Positions 16,944 to 23,909 of a DNA stretch of 23,909 nucleotides are shown in pieces. Origin of the DNA: Acidobacteriota bacterium. GTDB lineage: Bacteria; Acidobacteriota; Polarisedimenticolia; Polarisedimenticolales; Polarisedimenticolaceae. Position numbers and translations under genes: made by a program. The stretch lies in NCBI GenBank assembly GCA_011773795.1, contig WVWW01000154.1, positions 1-23,909 of the forward strand, given 5' to 3'. Positions within the stretch are counted from its first letter, which is position 1. Each line of letters starts with the position of its first letter. Under the pieces are notes generated by a model. That model was not told where the DNA came from, made no database searches, and saw only the letters and a program-made list of their open reading frames with translations.

Positions 16944-17545
16944 GGCGCGGGCTTCGGTCGCGAGAGCATCCGGATCGTGCGGCCGAGGTAGTGAAAGCCC
17001 GAGACCAGGATCATGACCAGCGTCAGCCAGACCATGACCTCGAGCGTTCGCGTCCCGGTCTGCAGCCGGTTGAACAGGAGGAACAGCGCGATCATGAGGA
17101 ATTCCGCGGTCGTCGTGAGCTTGCCCCAGATCGACGGCGGAAAGCGGGTCTGCGTCCGGGTGACGTAGAGCAGCAGTGAGATCGCGACGATCAACACGTC
17201 GCGGGAGATCGTCAGCACCGTCAACCACAGCGGGATGCGGTGCACCATCGCGACGTCCTGGAGCATGACCGGGTAGTCGGTCAGCAAGACGAAGGCGGCG
17301 ACGAGCAGGAGTTTGTCGGCGGCCGGGTCGAGGTAGGCCCCGAGCGGCGTCCCCTCGCCGAGCATCCGGGCCGACAAGCCGTCGAGCAGGTCCGTGACCG
17401 CGGCGGTCACGAACAACCCGAGGGCGACCCCGAACCGGCCCTCCAGGACGGCGATGACGAAGAACGGGATCAGGACCAACCGCAGGAAGGTCAGTTGATT
17501 GGCCAGGTTGAGCTGAGCCAACAGCCGTTTGAAGCGATTGCCCAT
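16940..17545 (-). CDS. pgsA: CDP-alcohol phosphatidyltransferase (PgsA-like)
   Basis: This inner-membrane enzyme joins CDP-diacylglycerol to an alcohol, most often glycerol-3-phosphate, giving phosphatidylglycerophosphate. The 201-residue product has the whole CDP-OH-P motif, DGLSARMLGEGTPLGAYLDP followed by AAD, i.e. DGxxAR(x8)GxxxDxxxD. The N-terminus (LNLANQLTFLRLVLIPFFV) matches the NxLTxxRL start of PgsA, and further membrane helices follow. PgsA versus a cardiolipin or phosphatidylinositol synthase cannot be separated strictly; PgsA is the best fit by N-terminus and length. The ATG at 17545 has no clear Shine-Dalgarno; ATG 17569, adding eight residues, is the alternative. The stop overlaps the mutS2 start. 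Confidence 0.85.
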   Translation of the reverse strand: MGNRFKRLLAQLNLANQLTFLRLVLIPFFVIAVLEGRFGVALGLFVTAAVTDLLDGLSARMLGEGTPLGAYLDPAADKLLLVAAFVLLTDYPVMLQDVAMVHRIPLWLTVLTISRDVLIVAISLLLYVTRTQTRFPPSIWGKLTTTAEFLMIALFLLFNRLQTGTRTLEVMVWLTLVMILVSGFHYLGRTIRMLSRPKPAP

Positions 17546-17579
17546 CGAAAAAAGGGAATTTATGCCCATCCGGGAATCC

Positions 17580-17602
17580 GAGTCAAACCGTCGAATTGAC
17601 TC
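17580..17602. promoter_or_regulatory. Inverted repeat forming divergent -35 elements between pgsA and pilT
   Basis: GAGTCAA (17580-17586) and TTGACTC (17596-17602) are perfect 7-base arms with a nine-base spacer, so each strand has TTGACT pointing outward. Candidate -10s are weak: CATAAA (17564 to 17559, minus, 16-base spacer) toward pgsA, and CATGTT (17619-17624, plus, 17-base spacer) toward pilT. The symmetry may mean two divergent promoters, an operator, or both. Confidence 0.4.
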
Positions 17603-17662
17603 TCCCACGGCCCGGCACCATGTTCGAAAACGGCCCCCGTGCGGCCGGCCTGGGTGAAAACC

Positions 17663-19144
17663 GTGAGCAAGACAATGGACCTCGAGAAGCTGTCGATCGA
17701 CAACCTGCTGCGCTTCATGGTCGAGCAGCAGGCATCGGACCTGCACATCAAACCGATGCGTCCCCCGCTGATGCGGCTGAAGGGCAAGCTGCTGCCGCTG
17801 AAATGCGACCCGATCAGCCCGGAAGCCGTCCAATCGATGCTCCAGGGCATCCTCAACGACCGCCTGCGCGAGATCCTCGACCGCGACATGGCGGTCGATT
17901 TCGGCTACAGCGTCCCCGGCGTGTCGCGCTTCCGCGCGTCGGTGTTTCTCCAGCGCGGCACCTGTTCCGCGGCCTTCCGCCGAGTCCCGTTCAACTTCCC
18001 CTCGCTCCAGGACTGGGGCCTGCCCCCGGTGCTGGCCGATTTCGCCAAGCTGCCCCAGGGACTGGTGCTGATCACCGGGCCGACGGGCTCGGGCAAGTCG
18101 TCGACGCTGGCCGCGCTGATGCGGCTGATCGCCGACACGCGGCTGGTCCACATCGTCACCGTCGAGGACCCGATCGAGTTCCTGTTCAACGACAACCTCG
18201 CCGCGGTGACGCAGCGTGAAATCGGCACCGACACACCGAGCTTCCAGATGGCGCTGCCCAACGCGCTGCGCCAGGACCCGGACGTGATCATGGTCGGCGA
18301 GATGCGCGACGTCGAAACGATGCAGACCGTGCTGACCGCCGCCGAGACGGGCCACCTGGTCTTCTCGACGCTGCACACCAACAGCGCGGCGCAGACGATC
18401 GACCGCATCATCGACAGCTTCCCCGAGGGCAACCACCGTCAGATCCGCCAGCAGCTGGCCGCGGTGCTCCAGGCCGTCGTGTCCATGAAGCTGGTCGAAC
18501 GCAAGGACGGGTCGGGGCTGACCTCGGCCGTCGAGATCCTGACGCGGACCCCGCGTGTGACCAAGCTGATCCATCAGGGCAACCTGGAAGCGCTCGACGA
18601 GGAGATCGAGAGCTCGGTCGCCTACCACAAGATGCAGTCGATGAACCAGTCGCTGGCCGCGCTGGTGGTCAACAACCAGGTGGAGATGGAAACCGCCCTC
18701 GGCGCCAGCGCGAACCCGGGCGACCTGGACCTGATCCTCAGAAAGTTCCTCTACGCCGCCTCGGCCGGACAGTCGACGGAGGGAGATGAAATGGCAGAAC
18801 CGCTAAGCGACTTTTCGAAGATCCTCGAGCTCCAAGAAGTCAAGAAGCACTACGACGACCTCCAGGAGCGTCACCAGTCGGAGCTCACCGAACGCGACAA
18901 CGAGATTGCCGAGCTCCACGCCCGGCTGGCCGAGTACGAACGAAACCAGACCGCGGGGGGCTCCGAAGCCGAGAAGTACACCCGGGAGACCGAGCGGCTG
19001 AACAAGCAGATCGCCGTGCTCCGCCAGGAATACGAGGCCAAGATCGAGCGGCTCAGCTCGCGGATCCGCGAACTCAGCGGTGGCACGGAACGTCAACCCG
19101 TGGCGGCGGAGGCGAGCGAGAAGAAAGGCTTCTTCAGGCGTTAG
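17663..19144 (+). CDS. pilT: PilT/PilU-type pilus retraction ATPase with C-terminal coiled coil
   Basis: PilT-type hexameric ATPases depolymerise type IV pili for twitching motility. The 493-residue product has the N-terminal ASDLHIKPMRPP (24-35), Walker A GPTGSGKS (139-146), VEDPIEF (167-173), Walker B region VIMVGEMRD (208-216) and the His box GHLVFSTLHT (230-239). The ATPase core ends about residue 362. The usual C-terminal AIRNLI region reads RVTKLIHQGN. About 130 more residues follow, mostly heptad-rich coiled coil from 377 on, ending in EKKGFFRR. An ATG at 18791 within this tail has its own strong Shine-Dalgarno. GTG 17663 is preceded by GGTGA; GTG 17654 and ATG 17675 are alternatives. 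The last 11 bases overlap convergent hfq. PilT versus PilU is not resolved. Confidence 0.9.
   Translation: MSKTMDLEKLSIDNLLRFMVEQQASDLHIKPMRPPLMRLKGKLLPLKCDPISPEAVQSMLQGILNDRLREILDRDMAVDFGYSVPGVSRFRASVFLQRGTCSAAFRRVPFNFPSLQDWGLPPVLADFAKLPQGLVLITGPTGSGKSSTLAALMRLIADTRLVHIVTVEDPIEFLFNDNLAAVTQREIGTDTPSFQMALPNALRQDPDVIMVGEMRDVETMQTVLTAAETGHLVFSTLHTNSAAQTIDRIIDSFPEGNHRQIRQQLAAVLQAVVSMKLVERKDGSGLTSAVEILTRTPRVTKLIHQGNLEALDEEIESSVAYHKMQSMNQSLAALVVNNQVEMETALGASANPGDLDLILRKFLYAASAGQSTEGDEMAEPLSDFSKILELQEVKKHYDDLQERHQSELTERDNEIAELHARLAEYERNQTAGGSEAEKYTRETERLNKQIAVLRQEYEAKIERLSSRIRELSGGTERQPVAAEASEKKGFFRR
18778..18793 (+). promoter_or_regulatory. Internal Shine-Dalgarno and start codon inside pilT
   Basis: GGAGGGAG (18778-18785) lies eight bases (from the GGAGG core) before an ATG at 18791 in the pilT frame. 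Initiation there would make a 117-residue protein, MAEPLSDFSKILELQEVKKH and the rest of the coiled coil. It is the best ribosome binding site in this part of the window, and it sits exactly where the ATPase part ends. Confidence 0.5.
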
Positions 19145-19361
19145 ACGGAGATTCCGCCGGGCCCATCGAAACCGTCGTGACGGCGTGCTTGAAGACCATC
19201 AGGTCGCCGGACGGTCCGTCGAGCAACACCGTGAACTTGTCGAACGACTTGATCCGGCCGGTGAGCTTCTTCCCGTTGCTCAGGTAGATCGTCACCGGCG
19301 TGCGCGCCTTGCGCGCGGCGTTGAAGAAATCGTTCTGTAGGTTCTTGGCTTCTGCGTCCAT
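19134..19361 (-). CDS. hfq: Hfq, RNA chaperone
   Basis: Hfq is the hexameric Sm-like protein that pairs small RNAs with mRNAs. The 75-residue product is compact, with NLQNDFFNAARKARTPVTIY (the Sm1 helix and first strand), LSNGKKLTGRIKSFDKFTVLL and Sm2 VFKHAVTTV (56-64). The canonical YKHA is FKHA here, as in some non-proteobacterial Hfqs. The C-terminal tail is very short (after about 65), unlike the long E. coli tail. GGAGG lies just before the ATG at 19361; an open frame up to 19469 is not part of the gene. It follows miaA by 34 bases, the classical miaA-hfq order, and its end overlaps the pilT end by 11 bases. Confidence 0.93.
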   Translation of the reverse strand: MDAEAKNLQNDFFNAARKARTPVTIYLSNGKKLTGRIKSFDKFTVLLDGPSGDLMVFKHAVTTVSMGPAESPSNA

Positions 19362-19382
19362 TCGGCCCTCCGGGCGCGGCGG

Positions 19383-19391
19383 AGTATAACA
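19383..19391 (-). promoter_or_regulatory. Extended -10 promoter candidate for hfq
   Basis: On the minus strand TGTTATACT (19391 to 19383) gives a TGn extension and TATACT, five of six matches to consensus. It sits between the miaA stop and the hfq start, with transcription from about 19376. It would allow hfq to be expressed separately from miaA. Confidence 0.4.
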
Positions 19392-19395
19392 CGCG

Positions 19396-20409
19396 TCAAA
19401 TCGCGGACTGCCGAACAAACTTCGTCCACACGTCGAGTCCGGAGGCGAGCAACGACTCCGGCGCCGCACGGGCGTCCAGCCAGACGATCCCCGGCTCCTT
19501 GCGGAACCAGGTCCTCTGGCGTTTGGCGTATTGACGCGTGTGGATCTTGACGCGGTCGATCACCTCGTCCATCGATCCACCGCCGCGCAGCGCCTCAGCG
19601 ACCTCGCGGTAACCGATCGCCTGAAACGCATTGCACTCGGGCGAGACACCCGCGGCCAGCAGACCCTGAACCTCTTCGACCAGCCCGTCCGCAAAGAATC
19701 GCTCGACCCGTTGCTCGATGCGCGGCGCGAGCCATTCGACGGCGGCATCGAGGCCGAGCTTGAGACAGCGGTAACGCTCCCCGGTCGCGCCCCAGGTGCC
19801 CTGGGTGTCGAGACGCTCGCTCCAGCGGGATCCCGAGGCGACCCACCACTCGAGGGCCCGACCGACGCGCTGCCGATCTCCGGGTCCGATCCTCTCGGCG
19901 GAGTCGGGGTCGACCCGCGACAGCCAACGGTGCATGGCGCGATCGCCTCGCCGTTCGTGCATCGCCGCGAGGCGCCGGCGCAGAGCCGGGTCGATGTCCG
20001 GCGCGGGGACGATCCCGCGCAGCAGGCCGCGGAGGTACATCCCGGTCCCTCCGACCAGGATCGGCTGCGCCCCGCGCCCGCGGATCGCGACCAGCAACTC
20101 CTCCGCGCGTTCGATGAAACGCGCCAGGGTGAAGTCCTCCGCCGGGTCCAGCTCGTCGACGAGATGGTACGGGACGCGTGCGCGCTCTTCGGCCGTCGGC
20201 TTGGCGGTGGCGATGTCGAAACGACGGTAGACCTGCAAAGCGTCACAGCCGACGAGCTCGCCATCGAGGGCTTCGGCCAGCCCGACGGCCAGCGAGGTCT
20301 TACCGCTGGCCGTGGGCCCGACGACCGCGAGGAGCGGCGCGCCGTCTAGTAGCCGCTTGGCCTGTGGTCCCGGAATTCCTGAACCGCGGTCTTGAGGTGG
20401 TCGTGGCAA
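19396..20409 (-). CDS. miaA: MiaA, tRNA dimethylallyltransferase
   Basis: MiaA adds a dimethylallyl group to A37 of tRNAs reading codons that start with U. From the TTG at 20409 the product is 337 residues, slightly long for the family. It has Walker A GPTASGKT (31-38), GCDALQVYRRFDIATAKPT (canonical DSMQVYR...GTAKP), VPYHLVDELDP, LVGGTGMYLRGLL, FQAIGYREV and the C-terminal YAKRQRTWFRKE. No ATG/GTG/TTG occurs between the stop of the upstream gene (20346) and Walker A, so translation must begin inside that gene: TTG 20409, after GAGAAGAG, or TTG 20442. The substrate-binding DS is DA here. First gene of a miaA-hfq pair. Confidence 0.93.
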   Translation of the reverse strand: MPRPPQDRGSGIPGPQAKRLLDGAPLLAVVGPTASGKTSLAVGLAEALDGELVGCDALQVYRRFDIATAKPTAEERARVPYHLVDELDPAEDFTLARFIERAEELLVAIRGRGAQPILVGGTGMYLRGLLRGIVPAPDIDPALRRRLAAMHERRGDRAMHRWLSRVDPDSAERIGPGDRQRVGRALEWWVASGSRWSERLDTQGTWGATGERYRCLKLGLDAAVEWLAPRIEQRVERFFADGLVEEVQGLLAAGVSPECNAFQAIGYREVAEALRGGGSMDEVIDRVKIHTRQYAKRQRTWFRKEPGIVWLDARAAPESLLASGLDVWTKFVRQSAI

Positions 20410-20654
20410 TACGTCTGGCTCTTCTCGATCGACGCTCCGCAACGGACGCAGCGCCCCTGCCGAACCATTCTCGCGAACGGGGCCAGCAACGACAAGAGCA
20501 CGCCGATCGCGAGCGCGAGCGCGCCGGCCTGCGCCACCGGCATGAACCAGACGTCGACGATCTTCCGCGCAACCACCCCGGCCTCACCGGCCACCAGCAG
20601 GATCGTCGCGCCGGCGAGGACCAGAATGCCGAAGGTGCGTAGGAAGCGTGGCAT
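20346..20654 (-). CDS. Small two-helix membrane protein with C-terminal zinc ribbon
   Basis: A 102-residue protein with two hydrophobic segments (about 8-24 and 36-60), then a likely cytoplasmic zinc-binding end: CVRCGASIEKSQTYCHDHLK, with C69, C72, C83 and H86. This CxxC...C-x-x-H arrangement resembles short zinc ribbons in small bacterial membrane proteins. The function is unknown. GGAGG precedes the ATG at 20654, and TATATT (minus, about 20685) in the 59-base gap after the SpoIID gene may be a -10. Its 3' end overlaps the miaA start. An open frame extended to 20825 runs through spoIID sequence and is rejected. Confidence 0.78.
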   Translation of the reverse strand: MPRFLRTFGILVLAGATILLVAGEAGVVARKIVDVWFMPVAQAGALALAIGVLLSLLAPFARMVRQGRCVRCGASIEKSQTYCHDHLKTAVQEFRDHRPSGY

Positions 20655-20713
20655 CCGCCGGGACCTCCCTTTGAAGTCAATATACGCACCGGGGAGGTTC
20701 GTTCCAGCCCGAC

Positions 20714-22951
20714 TCAGGGGCCGGTCGAGGATAATTTCGTAAGTTCGGCTCCGCGATAGTAATGCGTGAGAATCTCGCGGTACCCGGAGCCCCGGACGGC
20801 CATCCCGTAGGCCCCGACCTGGCACAGGCCGACGCCGTGGCCCCAGCCCTTGCCGGCGAAGACCACGGCCTCGATCTCGCCCTCGGCGTCGCGCTGGATC
20901 TCGATGACGGCGAGGATCTCGCGAAGATCCAGGATGTTGCGGATCGAGAAGCCGCGCACCGTCTCGGTCGCCTGGCTGCCGACGACGACGAGCTCGACGA
21001 TGCGGCCGGACACGCCACGGCGCACGACGCGGATGTCCTCGATCTTGCCCACCGAGATCCGCCGGTTGACCGTCGCCTCGAGCTGGCGACGCGTCTTGCG
21101 CACACTCCAGCTGTAGACGGCGGCCGAGCGATCGTCACTGGCCCCCTTGACCGGCGGGTCGATCTGCAGGAAGTCGATCTTGCCCGCGGCGTCGGTCCGG
21201 AAACGCACCCGGTCGCCGGGCCAGATCTCCAGCCGCGACACGGCCACCGGTACGCCGGACGTGCGGGCGAACAGCATCGGCTTGTCGGCGAACGGCAGAC
21301 GGATCTCGTTCTTGCGCTGGAACAGGCGCAGGCTGTTGGCGCCCATCCCCGCGACCGTCGCTTCACGCAGCCCGAACGCCCGGTAGGTCTCCCCCATGTG
21401 CGCGAGCGCGGGCAGGAAGCGCGCCCCGTCGGGAACCTGCCCGGCGCCGAGCTTCCCGTCGGCGAACGGCTGCAACCGCTCCACCGATGCCAGGTAAGCC
21501 AGCGCGCGACGTTGGGGTTCCGGCAGAGGGTCGACCTCCGCATCGCGCAACAGTGCGGGCAGGTCGGGCGTGTCGATCAGCAACTCGGCGCGCTCGGACC
21601 AGCCGAGGTCGGCGAGCAACATCTCGGCGGCGTCACCGAGCGTCGCGATCTCCGGCACCAACCCCTCCGCGGGTTCGAGCCCGGCGAGCCGTGCCAGCGC
21701 GCGTGTCCACTCGCGCAACTGCGAGCCGCTGAGTCGCTCGGGTGGACGAACGGAGACGACGCCGGCCGCGGCGAGCAACGCCCAGTCGCGTGTGACGTCC
21801 TTGCCCGTGGCGTCCTCCAGCTTCGGGATCGAGCGGCCCGCGATCGTCGCACGCAACGAGGCCATCGCCGCCTCCTCGGCGCGGCACGGGACGCCCTTGA
21901 GGTACGGCTCGTCGTGCTCCGGGAAGACGCCCTTGCCGTCCTCGGTGTGGCCGCCGCAGGTCGCGGTATACAGCGCGATGATCGGACGGTCGTCCCAGGC
22001 GAGAATCTGACCGGCGGTCTCGCGGACGGCCCGATCCGACAGCGGGTGCTCCGCATCGGCACCGGCGTAGACCTGGCAGCGCGGCGTGGCGCAGAGGTCG
22101 AAGCCCTCGTCGAGGAACTGTCCCTTGTTGCGCCAGACGTAGGTGCGCGCGGCGACCGCCTGGGCCTTCAGCGCCTCGAGCTGCGGCCACACCTCGGGAC
22201 CCAGCTCGGCGGGCACCACGCCCAGCAGGTAGCGCTCGAGCTCGATCCAGTTGATCGCGCGGACCGTCCCGAACGCGGTCACGCGCAGCTCGACGATGCC
22301 GCGGTAAGACGTGCCGTTGACGCGGATGCGACCGCGCTTCCCCGGGATCACGGCCAGCCGTTGTCGACCGGTCGACCGGCTCTGCCAGCGTGAATCCACC
22401 AGCCGTAGCGTGACGTCCTCGACCAGCTCCGCCGCCTCCTCCGCGATCCACAACGCCTGCAGACCCATCTCACGAAGCCGCTCGAGCAGCGCGTTCAGCC
22501 CGGTCCGGGTCGGGCTCTCGCCGAGCCGCACGCGCCAGTTGCCGCGGTCGGGGTCGTGATGCACCACGCCGGGCGCCCCGGTCGCCGTGCGCAACCGCTC
22601 CAGCTCGCCCCGCGCGGCCTCCGCCGAGCCGAAGGCGCCCACCTGAATGCGAAAGACCCGCTCCACGCCCCCGGCGGGCGCGCCGTCGGCCACGACGCGG
22701 ATCTCCTCGTCATAGCTCGCGTGCCAGACGTCCTTGCCGCTGTCGGGGTCGAGGATCCGGAACGCGCCGGCGGCTTCGATCTCGAGGCTCTCGCCGTCTT
22801 CCAGCCCGATACGCACGAGCGGGTCGCCCTGACCCGCACGTTTCGCCAAACGCTGAAAACGATCGTCGGTATCGGCCTGCGCGAGCGTCGCCATCGTCAG
22901 CGACACGGCGAACGCCGCGACAACCGATCGAGCCGAAATCACCTGGCTCAA
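20714..22951 (-). CDS. SPOR + SpoIID/LytB-domain exported protein
   Basis: A 745-residue exported protein with a signal peptide (VVAAFAVSLTMATLAQA). Residues about 97-170 are a SPOR-like domain (VFRIQVGAFGSAEAARGELE, then WRVRLG), expected to bind peptidoglycan. A SpoIID/LytB domain starts about 195: RVNGTSYRGIVELR, YLLGVVPAELGPEVW (candidate catalytic Glu249), LKAQAVAARTY and TATCGGHTED. Its last block, GKGWGHGVGLCQVGAYGMA (about 701-719), is normally near; here roughly 340 residues lie between them, covering a helical and a beta-rich region. SpoIID cuts glycan strands, but SpoIID-like proteins also occur in non-spore formers, and nothing else here suggests sporulation. The TTG start overlaps the folE stop (TTGA); GTG 22942 is an alternative. 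Confidence 0.87.
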   Translation of the reverse strand: MSQVISARSVVAAFAVSLTMATLAQADTDDRFQRLAKRAGQGDPLVRIGLEDGESLEIEAAGAFRILDPDSGKDVWHASYDEEIRVVADGAPAGGVERVFRIQVGAFGSAEAARGELERLRTATGAPGVVHHDPDRGNWRVRLGESPTRTGLNALLERLREMGLQALWIAEEAAELVEDVTLRLVDSRWQSRSTGRQRLAVIPGKRGRIRVNGTSYRGIVELRVTAFGTVRAINWIELERYLLGVVPAELGPEVWPQLEALKAQAVAARTYVWRNKGQFLDEGFDLCATPRCQVYAGADAEHPLSDRAVRETAGQILAWDDRPIIALYTATCGGHTEDGKGVFPEHDEPYLKGVPCRAEEAAMASLRATIAGRSIPKLEDATGKDVTRDWALLAAAGVVSVRPPERLSGSQLREWTRALARLAGLEPAEGLVPEIATLGDAAEMLLADLGWSERAELLIDTPDLPALLRDAEVDPLPEPQRRALAYLASVERLQPFADGKLGAGQVPDGARFLPALAHMGETYRAFGLREATVAGMGANSLRLFQRKNEIRLPFADKPMLFARTSGVPVAVSRLEIWPGDRVRFRTDAAGKIDFLQIDPPVKGASDDRSAAVYSWSVRKTRRQLEATVNRRISVGKIEDIRVVRRGVSGRIVELVVVGSQATETVRGFSIRNILDLREILAVIEIQRDAEGEIEAVVFAGKGWGHGVGLCQVGAYGMAVRGSGYREILTHYYRGAELTKLSSTGP

Positions 22952-23520
22952 CCCGCACCGTCGCGCAGCAGGCTGAGGACGTCCGCGCGGCGCGCGGGCT
23001 CGTCGAGATAGACGCCGCGAGCCTCGACGGTGACCATCTCGGATTGCTCCTTGCGCACACCGCGGAGCGACATACAGGTGTGCTCGGCCCTGAGAATCAC
23101 CAGCACCCCGCGCGGTGCGAGGACCTCCTGCACCGTGTTCGCGATCGCGGCGGTCAAGCGCTCCTGCGTCTGCAGCCGCCGCGCGTGGGCGTCGACGACG
23201 CGGCCGATCTTGCTCAGGCCGGCCAGCCGCTCGTCCGGCAGGTAGGCGACGTGGGCCAGGCCGAAGAACGGCAGCAGGTGATGCGCACAGATCGAGGCGA
23301 AGGAGATCTGGCGAACCAGCACCGGCCCGTTGCCGGGGGCCACCGCGGTCCAGGTCAGGATGGAGGCGGGATCGGTGCCGTAGCCGGAAAGCAGGTCATC
23401 GCACCAGGCCTGCGCGACGCGATCCGGTGTGCGCTCCAGCCCCTCGGCATCGGTCGGTCCGATCCCGGAGAGAAACGCGCGAATCGCGGCGGCCATCTTC
23501 TCGCGGTCCATTGCCGTCAC
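22948..23520 (-). CDS. folE: GTP cyclohydrolase I (FolE)
   Basis: FolE converts GTP to dihydroneopterin triphosphate, the first step for folates and for 7-deazaguanines. The 190-residue product has the zinc and active-site residues: SICAHHLLPFFGLAHVAYLP (Cys78, His81) and AEHTCMSLRGV (Cys149). GLSKIGRVVDAHARRLQTQE and RLT follow the family pattern. Start is the GTG at 23520, which overlaps the queD stop (GTGA); ATG 23511 is three codons downstream. The direct link to queD suggests the product feeds queuosine precursor synthesis, though it could also serve folate. Confidence 0.96.
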   Translation of the reverse strand: MTAMDREKMAAAIRAFLSGIGPTDAEGLERTPDRVAQAWCDDLLSGYGTDPASILTWTAVAPGNGPVLVRQISFASICAHHLLPFFGLAHVAYLPDERLAGLSKIGRVVDAHARRLQTQERLTAAIANTVQEVLAPRGVLVILRAEHTCMSLRGVRKEQSEMVTVEARGVYLDEPARRADVLSLLRDGAG

Positions 23521-23864
23521 TCGCCTCGATAGATCACGGAACAGTTACTCGTTTCCTGCAGCTCGATCTCGACCAGCCCGTCGAGCTTCGGTTGCAGCTC
23601 GTCCCAGATCCACACCGCCATGCGCTCCGCGGTCGGGTTGTCGATCATGTCGTTGACGTAGACGTGATCGAGACGCGCGACGATCGACTCCTTGACGATT
23701 TTCTTCAAGTCCGAGAAATCGATCACCATCCCGCTGGCTTCGTCGACGGCCCGATCGACCTTCACGAACAGCTTATACGAATGGCCGTGCAGCTCGCGGC
23801 ACTTGCCGGGGTGGTTCGGCAGTTTGTGGGCTGCCTCGAACTCGAATCTGCGGCGGACGATCAC
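23517..23864 (-). CDS. queD: QueD, 6-carboxytetrahydropterin synthase
   Basis: QueD turns dihydroneopterin triphosphate into 6-carboxytetrahydropterin for preQ0/queuosine synthesis. The 115-residue product has zinc histidines His13 (FEAAHKLPNH), His26 and His28 in CRELHGHSYKL, with Cys22 at the catalytic cysteine position. DFSDLK, LDHVYVND, NPTAERMAVWI and LQETSNCSV complete the family pattern. The CxxxHGH spacing fits QueD/PTPS-I type. I place the start at GTG 23864 because it overlaps the upstream stop (GTGA); GTG 23876, adding four residues, is the alternative. FolE lies immediately downstream. Confidence 0.93.
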   Translation of the reverse strand: MIVRRRFEFEAAHKLPNHPGKCRELHGHSYKLFVKVDRAVDEASGMVIDFSDLKKIVKESIVARLDHVYVNDMIDNPTAERMAVWIWDELQPKLDGLVEIELQETSNCSVIYRGE

Positions 23865-23909
23865 CGGCCGACCCACTCGTCGCGATCGCGCTCGATCTCC
23901 ACCCCGACG
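23861..23909 (-). CDS. C-terminal end of an unidentified gene
   Basis: The last 15 codons of a minus-strand frame, VGVEIERDRDEWVGR, end in a TGA at 23861-23863 that overlaps the queD GTG, as at other junctions here. The gene runs off the right edge. Next to queD a queuosine gene such as queE or queC would fit, but the fragment is too short to identify. Confidence 0.35.
   Translation of the reverse strand, partial: VGVEIERDRDEWVGR

Noticed and set aside
20762..22393. 543-codon plus-strand frame
   Set aside because: Antisense to the SpoIID gene; highly charged, no signal or domain.
20714..22951. Sporulation gene set
   Set aside because: Only a SpoIID-like domain is present; these occur widely in non-spore formers and no other sporulation gene is nearby.
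22948..23909. preQ1 riboswitch before queD/folE
   Set aside because: queD overlaps the previous gene, leaving no leader in which such an element could lie.

Overview
This is a gene-dense, GC-rich bacterial window with almost no spare DNA. Genes are often chained by 1-4 base overlaps (GTGA, ATGA, TTGA), and GTG/TTG starts are common. The content (System I cytochrome c maturation, PilT, Hfq, MutS2, a SpoIID-like protein in a non-spore context, a DUF4388-like/J-domain protein, two signal peptidases I) suggests a diderm bacterium outside the well-studied groups. An Acidobacteriota-like or neighbouring lineage is my guess, not something the sequence proves. I saw no tRNA, rRNA, CRISPR array, insertion sequence or prophage gene.

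Layout. At the left edge is the 5' end of a GreA/GreB-like gene (minus strand), divergent from a complete ccm operon (plus, 319-6091: ccmE-ccmF-ccmH-ccmI-like-ccmA-ccmB-ccmC-ccmD). The operon meets, tail to tail, a two-gene minus unit with a lipoprotein thioredoxin (CcmG/ResA type) and a small membrane protein of unknown function. From 7170 a strong-looking promoter drives a long plus-strand run: gamma-glutamyltransferase, a LOG-family protein, two tandem signal peptidases I, a SPOR-like membrane protein, a TPR/HExxH secreted protease, a DUF4388-like/J-domain/TPR protein and a YacP-like NYN protein. Next come mutS2 and pgsA (minus), and divergent from them a PilT-type ATPase with an unusual coiled-coil tail. 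The right third is a minus-strand series: 3' end of an unknown gene, queD, folE, a SPOR+SpoIID protein, a small zinc-ribbon membrane protein, miaA and hfq.

How the genes work together. CcmABCD would load heme onto CcmE, CcmF (with CcmH and the CcmI-like protein) would attach it to apocytochromes, and the neighbouring lipoprotein thioredoxin is the likely reductant. The heme chaperone has Cys in place of the usual His (CxxxY instead of HxxxY), and CcmH carries a five-cysteine module (CxCxC...CxC) in place of a plain CxxC. QueD and FolE together point to 7-deazaguanine/queuosine precursor synthesis, and MiaA adds a second tRNA-modification function beside hfq. Signal peptidases, SPOR proteins, SpoIID and the TPR protease all concern the cell envelope.

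Most of the window is housekeeping. The parts most worth a second look are the variant heme-handling cysteines, the PilT coiled-coil extension with its own internal ribosome binding site and start codon, the composite SpoIID protein, the MutS2 Smr domain without its LDLR motif, and hairpins spanning stop codons at two convergent gene junctions.
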